Shown here: positions 11,206-20,584 of the stretch, in pieces
How positions within the stretch are numbered: position 1 is the stretch's first letter
How the letters are laid out: the number at the start of each line of letters is the position of its first letter
NCBI GenBank assembly: GCA_963281155.1
Contig: CAUJLY010000002.1
Span: forward strand, 1,426,001-1,490,000
DNA length: 64,000 nucleotides
Source of the DNA: Rhabditophanes sp. KR3021
Lineage: Eukaryota; Nematoda; Chromadorea; Rhabditida; Alloionematidae
Reading direction: 5' to 3'
Made by a program: the position numbers and the translations under genes
The notes under the pieces: model-generated
The model's input: the letters and a program-made list of their open reading frames with translations, nothing else
The model's database searches: none
Told to the model about the DNA's origin: nothing

Positions 11206-11847
11206 TTAACAGCAATCGTTTTGTGCATCATTACTAGAATGTGGAGGAGCCTTGAGATTGGCAGGGAGATTAAAAGTTCTGTTTCCGAACAAGAAGTATC
11301 CGACGGCCGTTCCGACTGTTACGGCTAATCCTAACCAAATAGAAAAAGTCATAAACACTAACATAAGGAGGTAGGACAAGACAACTTGGACGAAAAATAG
11401 ACCTGTTTGAAGGAAATTATTTGGAGATAAGAGTTTTTTATAGTATCTAAATAAATGGAATGATTGAAGATGAGAATAGTAGAATAGTACTTACGATTGG
11501 GACGTGATCAGACCTTGTGCAGCTGCATTTTGAAAGTGAGCCATTTCAATTCTCCATCTTCCCCATTTTAAAAACTCGATGCCGATGGCGCCGAAGAAGA
11601 AGATTAAACATGCGATTATCATGCCTAAATATATTTTTTAATGATTTTATTTGTCTGTTTTACCTCCAACTGTTGTGACGTGCCAATTGGAAAAGAGAAC
11701 AGTGTCATTAATTGCTGTATGAAACCACATCCACATCATGTGTTTCATTTTCATTTCCATGGGCATTGGCATTTCAGTTGTTCCACCCATACTCATGTCT
11801 GTGTTACCCATCGGCATATGATCCATTCCATCCATACTATGTTCCAT
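11206..11847 (-). CDS. CTR-family copper transporter, Met-rich N-terminus (upstream paralogue)
   Basis: Exons 11847-11664, 11624-11514 and 11402-11206 give 163 residues. The first 38 residues hold more than ten methionines in Mets-type clusters (DMSMGGTTEMPMPMEMKMKH), an extracellular copper-collecting arm. TM1 follows, then TM2 with MLVFM (MxxxM) and TM3 with GTAVG (GxxxG); the protein ends DCC. The start follows an acceptor-like TTGTTTAG, so the transcript is probably trans-spliced. The last intron keeps frame only with an unusual donor, GTCTGA at 11513. A consensus GTAAGT lies 20 bases downstream but would shift the frame and drop TM2-TM3. It differs from its neighbour mainly in the Mets arm and the shorter loop. 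Confidence 0.87.
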
Positions 11848-13162
11848 TTCTGCTATTCTAAACAAACAACAATTAAACTAACAACAAAACCTCAATTAAG
11901 TTAGCAACGCATCCAAAATTACTTTTGTTTCGATTATACTTGAATAAATGACGTATAGAAAAAATAAAAGCAAATTATACTTAACACACAACTAAAAACC
12001 CCAAACAAAGGTCTTGACTTTGTATGATAAAAATGATTTCTTATATACCACAGACACTCCAAATCAATCCCCCAATGAACATACAAAAGGTTTAAATGTT
12101 GATAAGATACATATTAAATTCTAATATTTGTATGTACGCAATCTATGGACTGATTATACACAGATAAGATGCAAAACATTGATGTAAAAATGAGCTCAAA
12201 ATAAGTATAATAAATTTATTTATTTAAACAGGAACGATATCTTTTTTGAATAGTAAGTTGATCACCATTGCCAAGTAAGTTTATATAACCACCAAAAAGG
12301 GGTGTTAAATTGCATCATCTTTGGGAAATGATTATTTTTTGATTTTATGTCGATTGACTTTGTAACTGGACAGCCTTATTATTTGTTCGGATGTGACTAG
12401 TCAGTATGATTTATGTTAACGTAATTGACGTTGTATTTAACTATAGTGTATTTATTACGTTTATTTTTAGATAAATTGTGAAAGTTAATCGAAGTGAGTA
12501 CAGTGTTTTTTAAATAAGTACTTTTTTAATTAAACAAATTGATAAAGAATAAAGAGAAGAATACATTTGTTAAATGATATCATTTTGGGTTTTATATATG
12601 AGTAAGGTAATTATTATATAATTAGAAATTAAGACTATTCGGTACTCACTCTCATAAATTAGACCAACATTGAGTGTTAATCTTCGCCTTCTTGCCCCCC
12701 TTTTTGAGGACAAAAAAGTTTAGGTGCGCGAGTATTGCTTTTTTGGATTCAGATTGCGAAAAGCTTCAACAGACATCTGTGCTTCATCGTTTCTTTAAAC
12801 TAGAGAAAAATGAGAAGAATTGAGGATGCGCAAAGTTATCACAAGTAAAATTATGATTCGTCTAATTGATATCATGTACCGTGTCTGACATTCGGTCATA
12901 CTTATTTTAAAATTCTTTAATATTTAAATTTTTCCAAAACTAATAGTTATTAACTGGTTAATCGTTAAAAACAAACACACGTATGTACCTCTAAATGAAA
13001 ATTACTTGTAATATAAACAAGTTAATTTTTTAAAAGCAACAAACAATAACAAACAAAGGAAATCGAAAAAGTTTTTATTAAATTAAGTCTTTAAATGACA
13101 TGGCATCTTAATTTAGAGAAAATAATTAATTTCCTAGAGGTACTATAATGGTCCCGTAATTG
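11848..13162. other. Intergenic region (1.3 kb)
   Basis: No gene seen. The part near 11850 is the likely promoter of the copper-transporter pair; the part near 13100 is the 3' flank of the OCIA-domain gene. A locally more GC-rich patch near 12680-12740 has no recognisable RNA gene. Confidence 0.5.
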
Positions 13163-13831
13163 TTATGAAAAGTCGATCTTTCCATAGCTTTCTTTCTGAG
13201 GACCGGGAGAAGAGTATTGTTCGGGTTCTGGAAAGTCGTAATTGTATTTTCCAGTGGACGCTTGATTGGATGTTGGAGTGCCAGACATGTATGAAGGTCC
13301 ATCAAAGATATTGAATGGTTTAGGTAAGTTTTGATCGGTTTGTGAATTAAAAGCGGCATTACTTCCACCAACTGTATCAGAAGATTCACTTTTAAAGCCA
13401 GCAGCTTCACGATTTCTTTGCCGGATACTGTCATAACTCGTTCTATTAGCAACCTTCCCTTCTTCCGTTGAGTACTTTTGATAAAGTTCCAACAACAACG
13501 GTTTTACCCTTTCTCCGCATACAGGTAACCACAAGTACTGAGAAGCTGTTAATGAAGCTATGCCCATAACCATATAGAATGGAAATCTCGAGGGTCCGAA
13601 ATGCAGAGCTTTTGGTAATCTTGATCGAGCAAAGTATAAACTGCCTAGGACAAATCCGGTGAATGGTAAACCACGAGTCATCATCATTTGGCCACTGCAT
13701 TTTCCAATGGTTTCTTTTAGATGTTCCGCATCATCAGATGAAATTCTTGATTTGAGGAAGATAATTTGCTCGGCGGATAGTTGATCCTTCCTGGTCATTT
13801 GTCCAGTCATAAATTCCAGATTCTCATCCAT
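13163..13831 (-). CDS. OCIA domain-containing protein (OCIAD1/Asrij-like)
   Basis: A single exon of 222 residues starting at ATG 13831, chosen because an acceptor-like TTATTTAG ends eight bases upstream. The N-terminal half fits an OCIA domain: a helical segment, a first hydrophobic stretch (GLPFTGFVLGSLYFARSRL), then a second around FPFYMVMGIASL, and a conserved cysteine before ERVKPLL. The linker motif SYDSIRQRNREAAGF resembles the conserved YEELRNKNRE block of OCIAD proteins. The tail is Pro/Ser/Asn-rich. Family members sit in endosomal and mitochondrial inner membranes and influence STAT signalling and complex III assembly. It probably forms an operon with the MMADHC gene upstream. Confidence 0.75.
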   Translation of the reverse strand: MDENLEFMTGQMTRKDQLSAEQIIFLKSRISSDDAEHLKETIGKCSGQMMMTRGLPFTGFVLGSLYFARSRLPKALHFGPSRFPFYMVMGIASLTASQYLWLPVCGERVKPLLLELYQKYSTEEGKVANRTSYDSIRQRNREAAGFKSESSDTVGGSNAAFNSQTDQNLPKPFNIFDGPSYMSGTPTSNQASTGKYNYDFPEPEQYSSPGPQKESYGKIDFS

Positions 13832-14005
13832 TATGTTATCTAAATAATAAACTAATAAAGATATTAAGATAAATAAATTAATAAAAAGCATTCAAATAAA
13901 TAAACAATGGTCAAAACCAAACAAACAAAATCAAAAGTCGGATATAATCTTTATAGTACTATCAAAAACATTACAATCCATTATAAATCTCTTTTATATT
14001 AATAG
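13832..14005 (-). other. Operon intercistronic region MMADHC-OCIAD
   Basis: A 174-base T-rich gap on the coding strand lies between two same-strand genes and ends in a good acceptor (TTATTTAG at 13840) just before the downstream ATG. This fits spliced-leader addition; no transcript evidence is available. Confidence 0.5.
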
Positions 14006-14971
14006 CTAGATTTCCTTAATAGCACTCTTAATTTCCTTCATCACAGCAGATTCCGTTGGAGCCTCAGTAAAAATAGACCCTACGAAGACATGAGTCCCCC
14101 ACTTCATATGTTTAATGACCTTGCAGCACCCCAGATCTTCAATTTTGAATCCCATCTTCATATATCTTTCATCCGTTTCGAAGAGAGAACAATTAGTATA
14201 GCCTCCATAGTAGGGTCTTCCACTCATAGGATCAATGAAATCAGCCCAGTAACCTTCCTTTTGAATTAACTCACAGACATCTTTGGCTGTGTGGATGAAG
14301 GATTCATTTAAGGCTTCTCTCTCGGTTTCCATTTCTCTGTTCCAGGCTACCATGTCATGGATGGATTTTTGTGCTATATTTATGACACAGACTGAGTCAG
14401 ATGTAAAGACGTGATCAACAAACATTCTGTTTAAGTCTTTTCGTAGGAGTTTAGGGCATTCATCGAATTTTACTTCGATCTCACATTTGTCAAAGACGTG
14501 GCTTTCCGAGAATGATTCTGGCCTGAATTCTTCATCACGTTGAACGGAAAGTTCACTTGCATTCAAAACATCCTGAATTGAAATATTGTTGGAGGTGTCA
14601 GGCTTGTAAACTTTGATTGCTGGCTCCCTAGGTGGTAATGACATCGTGATAAAATCAGATGTAACGTCTCCTGGTAGAGGAAAATCTTTCTTTGGTCCAA
14701 GTAGTGGATTTTGTCTGACTAAAATAAATGTATTAAGATACTAGTATAGATTAAAAAAGCAGTCATACGTACCTTCATCATGGGGATGTTCCATAAAGTA
14801 AGCAATCGGTTCATGTCTATTAATAGCTGTTGAAAAGGCCCTGTTTGAGCAGTGGCGGAGAGTGTTGCAAAGCTAGATAAAGAAGATACAATTCATAAAT
14901 AGATTAGAAGGAAAGTGTTTTTAAGTAAACACACTAAAACTTACTTGCTGTGTTTTTGAATTCAACGCCAT
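14006..14971 (-). CDS. mmadhc: MMADHC (CblD) cobalamin trafficking protein
   Basis: Exons 14971-14945, 14872-14773 and 14718-14006 give 279 residues; the introns (72 and 54 bases) keep frame. MMADHC guides cob(II)alamin from MMACHC to methionine synthase in the cytosol and methylmalonyl-CoA mutase in mitochondria. Diagnostic blocks are CPKLLRKDL, EGYWADFIDP, YTNCSLFETDERY and DLGCCKVIKHMKWGTHVFVG, the last of which holds the cysteine region used for cobalt-sulfur coordination. The N-terminus (MALNSKTQQLCNTLRHC) could serve mitochondrial targeting but is short. A tiny nine-codon first exon carries the start. It appears to head a two-gene operon with the OCIA gene and shares a divergent promoter with the NTR2-like gene. 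Confidence 0.95.
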
Positions 14972-15308
14972 CTCTTTATAAGTGTATCTCTAAAATTAAA
15001 TTATAATGAACACTAATTTATAATGCTAAATTACTAACAAAATATGCATCGACACGTTTAATAAATATAATCTTTGGATTATATAAGACAAAAGTAAGAG
15101 TATTGACAAAAATATTTTCTTCTAATCACGTGTCAAGAAGTGTTGCCTTAATCACACTCTTCTTTTTTAAAACATTAAACTATCTTTATTATTTTTTTTG
15201 ACTGTGAAGTTCAACGTAAGTTGTGTATTGATAACGAAACATGAGTAAAAGAAGGCGCGGCCCTTGGTATGAGCATGCTTTCAAAAAGCTGCTTATTTCT
15301 TACTAATT
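14972..15308. promoter_or_regulatory. Divergent promoter region with 21-codon uORF
   Basis: The MMADHC (minus) and NTR2-like (plus) genes are transcribed outward from here. A small open frame at 15241-15306 (begins MSKRRRGPWYEHAFKKLL) stops two bases before the ATG at 15309. If the mRNA includes it, it is an upstream ORF that could lower translation of the NTR2-like protein. The 5' end of the transcript is not known. Confidence 0.4.
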
Positions 15309-16327
15309 ATGTTTCGTAAAACTAAACCTAAAAAGACCACCATCTCCAATCAAGTTATTTTAGCGGAGGATGAAGATGAGGCGGATGACATCATTGTTCT
15401 TCCTACTACGAGTAAAGGAAATTCCAGAACAAGAGGCTTAAATTCATTTCAGGACAATGAAAAAGAAGGTAAGTTTCAATTTAGTTTAATCATGTAATTT
15501 GGATGTTAATTATAGCCGCTGACTCGCAACATAAGATTAAGAGGAAAAAGAAGCCGGTGGTTATTTTTGATGATAATCATGATTTCGGGGAAGATGCTCA
15601 AATAAATACAGCACCGCCGGTTGCTGTTTCTGCAACTGATTTACTGGCAAAATATATGAAGGCAGGAGATAGTAATGTGGAGTACGCTACAACCTCCACA
15701 ATTCAGGAAGGTGAAATTTTTTGTGACGGCGATATCATGGAGATTGATCCGGATGAGGAGGATTTGACAAAGGAGGAAGAAATACGGTTGGCTAAAGAAA
15801 AAAGGAAAGCAAATGTTGGGAAATTGGCTGATGATGGATACATTCCTTTGGATGATGGAGAAGAAGACTGTGCCTTTGAGCGACCCGTGCTGATAGATCT
15901 GACAGCAGAAGGCGAATTTGAAGGAAATAGAACAGACAGTTCTGATGAAATTGACTATGAAAAGGAACAAATGGGCAAAGCCATGAATAGAAAGACACTG
16001 TCACTTGCCACCAAAAACCTTCGGAGAACCAATCGCGTCGCTGACGGTGATCTAGAAGGCCATCTAAGTTCTGATGGGGAATCTGATGTAGAAATAATAG
16101 GCTACAAACCTCACAAAGGCTTCAGTGATATGACACTTGTCCCAATTCACCCTTTCGCGGATATGTTTGAGAATCTAAAAAACAAACAGAAAGCTATGCA
16201 AGAAAAATGCGGTGAAGAAGTCAGACTGCTTTCCAAAGCCAAGGAGAATCTTGAAGCAGAAATGAGTAATCTCCAATTACTGATACAAAAAAACGAAAAT
16301 GATTTGAAAGAATCATGCGGAGTATAA
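15309..16327 (+). CDS. NTR2/PAXBP1 N-terminal-like spliceosome disassembly protein, lacking a GCFC domain
   Basis: Exons 15309-15468 and 15516-16327 encode 323 residues. The start MFRKTKPKK and the block LNSFQDNEKE resemble the start of metazoan PAXBP1/GCFC proteins. The region around EEEIRLAKEKRKANVGK and DDGYIPLDDGEEDC matches the NTR2-type segment with its conserved YIPLDD core, and an acidic stretch follows. The C-terminal 60 residues form a coiled coil. PAXBP1 continues with a large GCFC domain; here the protein stops instead, leaving a yeast-Ntr2-like size. Ntr2 works with Ntr1 and Prp43 in post-catalytic spliceosome disassembly. Function is inferred from the N-terminal match only. Confidence 0.65.
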
Positions 16328-16486
16328 TTTAATATTAAAACGAATAAAGTTGTTTTAGACATTGTGACGTGTTTATTTATTTATATATTTGGTTGTATCC
16401 ACTATTATATATTTTTGTTATTGCTCTCTCGTGATCGAGTTAATAATATAGATTTTATTATTCTTTTAGATAGATTGTTTAGTGTG
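16328..16486 (+). other. Operon intercistronic region NTR2-like to syntaxin-17
   Basis: AATAAA lies about 15 bases past the upstream stop. Two acceptor-like sites (TTCTTTTAG at 16469 and TTGTTTAG at 16482) lie just before the next ATG. This pattern suggests trans-splicing within an operon. Confidence 0.5.
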
Positions 16487-17128
16487 ATGGCTTATGAGGA
16501 TAGAATGATTCGAAGTGGGGAGAGAGACGAGGTAGGTGACTTTATTATAGCATACTGACATTGTTTCTGTTTAAAGCATGAAAGTTTGACTACAATTATG
16601 CAGAATAGAATCAACCAAAGTGGAGTACTGAGACAAATTGACAGAGTAAGCAATTTTGATTGTTATAATTCAATATCTTATTCAATTTTAAGGAGCTTGA
16701 TGATTTGGACTCTGAGTTGGAAGATAGAAGACTTCAAGCTGATGCAATGAAAGAGGTTGAACAAGTAAGTTTTGTATTGCTTGAACAAATGAAAGCATTT
16801 CTAGGATATCCAAGGCTTAGCATCTATAATGGAAGATTTACAAAAACTAGTGCATGACCAAAATGAGATGGTAGATAGCATTGAACACCACGTGGAAGCA
16901 TCTGTTGAACACGTCGAAAAAGGACACGAACAACTAAGAAAGACAGTCGAAGCGAAGTCACGAAACTACCCAATGTATGCTGGCATCGTTGGGACAATTG
17001 TCGCGGGAGGTCCCATCGGCATTGCAGCAGGATCTGTAGCCGGTGTAAGTGCAGCTGTAGCCGGTGCCGTTGCTGGTGTCTTTTCTGGCATATGGTTCAA
17101 AAAGAAAGTGAACAAAAATAACGAGTAA
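16487..17128 (+). CDS. Short syntaxin-17-like SNARE without N-terminal Habc domain
   Basis: Four exons (16487-16531, 16604-16645, 16693-16764, 16805-17128) with introns of 72, 47 and 40 bases encode 160 residues. A Qa-type SNARE motif spans roughly residues 50-110 (LVHDQNEMVDSIEHHVEASV, central glutamine in HDQNE). It is followed by the glycine-zipper double hairpin that is peculiar to syntaxin-17 (GTIVAGGPIGIAAGSVAG, then AAVAGAVAGVFSGIW) and a basic tail. Syntaxin-17 drives autophagosome-lysosome fusion and acts at ER-mitochondria contacts. Known homologues have an N-terminal helical Habc region; here the ORF starts just ahead of the SNARE, and the upstream gene leaves no room for it. Middle gene of a likely plus-strand operon. 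Confidence 0.82.
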
Positions 17129-17407
17129 CATTTACGTATTAAGGAACAAATTTGGAATCGAAAAAATGCCTATGTATCATTAATAAATTTGTATATTGGA
17201 AAAATAGTTAAATTTTAATCACTTGTACCTTAACATAGACATATCTAAATTTAAACGGACAATATAAAACGAATCTTGTTACTCCGTTTAATTTAAAAGT
17301 TTGTGTGTTTGGAAGATTGTGTATTGTATTAGAGAATTATTTCAAGCCGTTACGTTTTTGAGTCTTTTCCTCAACTGTGTTCTTAATTTAATATTTTTTT
17401 CAGGGCC
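17129..17407 (+). other. Intercistronic region syntaxin-17 to TPP carrier
   Basis: A 279-base gap with AATAAA about 55 bases after the upstream stop and a T-rich acceptor ATTTTTTTCAG ending at 17403, four bases before the next ATG. It is longer than the other gaps, so a separate promoter is also possible. Confidence 0.45.
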
Positions 17408-18390
17408 ATGGTTGGTATTCATCCTGATGTTAGTGGTAAACGACAAATGACGACTATAGAAACCAGCATTGCGAGTTTTATTTCTGGTGTGACAACAAGA
17501 GCTTTAATTCAGCCATTGGATGTGCTTAAGATTAGATTTCAATTACAAGAAGAACCACTGAAAGGGAAGAATAACGGGAAGTACAAGTCTATTTTTCAGG
17601 CATTACGTTTAATTGCCAAGGATGAAGGTTACGCTGCATTTTGGAAAGGTTAAATATCTTTATTTAGCTACAATTAACATCAATTATTTCAGGCCATGTC
17701 CCTGCCCAATATCTTTCTCAAATTTACGCCGTTGTCCAATTTACTTTGTATGGGGAATTGTACAAAGCTTTGAAAAAGTCGAATGTATTTGGTGAAAACA
17801 ATAAAATGGCAATTGATTTTGTTGCGGGTGGTTTAGCAGGTTGTGTAGCAACAACCATGGCCATGCCTTTAGATGTGATTAGAACAAGAATGGTAGCTCA
17901 GGGAGAACCAAAAATATACCCGACCTTCAGTCGGACCTTTGCAATCATGTATAAGAACGAGAAAATTGGAGGATTTTATAAAGGTTTAATTCCATCCCTA
18001 TATCATATTGTTCCGTTCACTGGCCTCCAGTTCTTAATTTACGATTTCATGGGGACTCTGTGGAACAAGAACTTTCACACTCATTTCACCTACGGAACGG
18101 CCATTTGTGGGTTTGGTGCCGGAGTCTCAGCTAAAGTAATCCTATATCCCCTCGACATAATAAGACATCGCCTCCAAATCCGTGCCATAGACAGAAAAGG
18201 CTTTGGAAAGTCTTCATCTCATGTAGGAATGATCAAGACAATTCAACGCACCATCTCAAATGAATCCGTCCTCGGTCTTTATAAAGGCCTGTCTCCGTCC
18301 CTACTCAAGGCAGGTGCGACATCCGGATTAGCTTTCTACACTTACGAGTTTTGCTGTGATGCTATGCGTACGCATCATAAATTAGCATAA
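17408..18390 (+). CDS. Mitochondrial thiamine pyrophosphate carrier (SLC25A19-like)
   Basis: Exons 17408-17648 and 17693-18390 encode 312 residues. Three SLC25 repeats each carry the Px(D/E)xx(K/R) signature: PLDVLKIR, PLDVIRTR and PLDIIRHR. Blocks typical of the thiamine pyrophosphate carrier are present: an N-terminal SGVTTRALIQPLDVLKIRFQ, FWKGHVPAQ at the exon junction, MVAQGEPKIYPTF, and YKGLSPSLLKAG near the end. The protein imports thiamine pyrophosphate into the mitochondrial matrix for pyruvate and 2-oxoglutarate dehydrogenases. Length and all three repeats are complete. It is possibly the last gene of an operon with the NTR2-like and syntaxin-17 genes. Confidence 0.93.
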
Positions 18391-20584
18391 TTTTATAAAA
18401 ATAGTTAAATTAGGAAATCTATTTTTAGAAATAATTTTAAAACTAAATTGGTGTCAATAAAAATGCATTTTTAATTTGTCTATCATTTTATTTTTAAACT
18501 AGCCATTCCTTTCAAACTCTAACCGATTGTTGTCCAATATTCAGGCCAGTGCAGAGTTACTTTTAATATTCACAAAGAATTAATAATTGTTTATGACGTT
18601 TACCAGTTTTTTAAATATTTTAAATTACTGTTTATTTACATATGTTGACTTGTATATTTTTTTAATGCATTTGTCGTTTCTATTTGTTTTTCTGATGCAT
18701 TGAAGAGGTCCATTCAGGAAAATACGCTTATAATGTCAAAACAATCGTATGCTTTATTCCTTAATGATGAAAGTTATTTGCATGCATTCAATTGCTTTAC
18801 TTGTTTTTATCTGGTCGTACCAAATAGAGATGACTTACAAGATATTTTAGAATTTGATTTTTGAAACAAGGACAAAACAACGAATTTATTTACCGTACTG
18901 CTTTGCCGTACCTCTTCGACGAAATGGGTCCAAAGAAATTTTAGGTTGAAAAAAGAAATAGAACTATTTTAAGCATTTATTTTTTAACCATGTAGATGAA
19001 TTCATCAACTTTGTTCAAAACTATCTTTCACGTGTACAAATCTATTCAAAATACTACAAAAAAGTTATTGCCTATTCCTCAAACCTGATGAGAAACAACT
19101 AAATTAAACAAGAGAACGTAAAATACCTGCATCTTATTAAGGATATCATGCATATTATTGAACAAACAACTTTGTTTCCCTCAATTACATATCAAACTTC
19201 ACCAATGGAAATGTTTTGTTTTGTCGAAGAATTAGCAGGCAAGGGAAGCAGCAGGAAATTAGGAAATATTTGCCGTATGATTGTTGAGAAGCAGAATCTT
19301 GTAGATTGAAATAGCCAACAATATGCTTGATCACAATTATCTATCTTTCTCAAATGTTTGTTGCATTATTGCAGTTGCTAATCGTGGATTGGATATAGTT
19401 ATAACAACTGCTGTTATTGTTTCGGGAGCGACAATAAATGAAAAGAGCTGAATAAAAGTCATTTATAGTTACAAGATACGGGACTTATATAAACATAATT
19501 ACATATAATATACCATTTAGCTAATTGTTTTACCTAAAAAGATTTGTATCACTCATTGATAAAAGCAACTTTTAATTCAAACTTGAAGGCAAAATATCCA
19601 ACACGTGAGTAGAAGTAATATTTTTGTATACACTATTAAATACACAAATTGTTAATAACTTACATACCAAATATCTAAACTTCAATGAGTATTATAACAA
19701 ACCAGGCCGAAAGGTAGGGGAGTTCCGTTTACTCTCTCTTATTTATTACTCGCTTTGGCTAAACCGTCGCCCATATATAATAATCATATTTTAGATCTTA
19801 AATTCAAATTTGAAGTCTGTATATGTGTCATAATATAGTTAAAAAACAGCCGCACTTTTATTCTTTCATAAACAATGACTTGTGTTTCATGTTGTAAAGA
19901 AAATGTTTCATGGTTCAATGATAAATCAGAAGAGATCGGAAAGCAGTACGAAAAGGCAAGAATCAATGTTTAAAAGATATCGTAGATCTAAATCTGCGTA
20001 TAATCTCTGTCGAAAACTCAATTAAAACTTCCGACGCGGCTACTTCTCCAATTGATGCTCGACTCGCTTTGCCAGATCCTGACTCAGAAACTGATGAAAC
20101 CTGACTATCGTCCTTTCTAAAAGTAAATAGTTTTATAACTTTGTATAATTGGCATATCTTTAGATTGTGCCCCTAACTTTGCCTGATGATCTGATAACCA
20201 CCATCACCTACAAAGATGTGTTCCTAGTATTCTGTAAACCTTATATTTAAATTGTTTGATAAGTAAATAAAAGTTGACATGATGGTGTAAGATTGTTTAA
20301 ATAATAATATGTAAATTTGTTGCCTAATAGCCTCTAAGTATGTGCAAGAATATTTTACGGGATTTCTGATTTATACTGTTGTAAATGGTTCGTATAGTTG
20401 TTAGATAACGTATGACACATAAATAATACTCAATTACATTTGTCCCTAACTTCACTCTTTATGTGCCTTAATTCTTTTTGATTAAATGCCACTACTAGAA
20501 ATCTACAATAATTTGACATAATTTACCTTACTGAAAAACTAAATTTATTAATTAAAAGTGAATAAATATATAAATGCAATTTTT
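18391..20584. other. Intergenic region (2.2 kb) with coding remnants
   Basis: No intact gene. The 5' edge has the poly(A) signal of the carrier gene (AATAAA near 18458). A cluster of broken plus-strand reading frames lies at 18858-19451 (separate entry). The remainder is AT-rich without recognisable features. Confidence 0.5.
18858..19451 (+). pseudogene. Degenerate coding remnant of unknown family
   Basis: Four plus-strand segments with protein-like composition lie in sequence but in shifting frames, broken by stops. The first, ending 18940s, reads FIYRTALPYLFDEMGPKKF. The second, near 18995-19100, includes INFVQNYLSRVQIYSKYYKK. The third is a 62-codon open run at 19121-19309 containing TSPMEMFCFVEELAGKGSS. 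The fourth, at 19329-19451, contains NRGLDIVITTAVIVSG. No family was recognised. Order and strand agreement suggest one decayed gene, not chance, but this is inference. Confidence 0.35.

Noticed and set aside
12660..12760. More GC-rich patch in the 1.3-kb gap, considered as an snRNA, SL RNA or tRNA
   Set aside because: No tRNA arm consensus, no SL sequence and no convincing stem pairing by eye.
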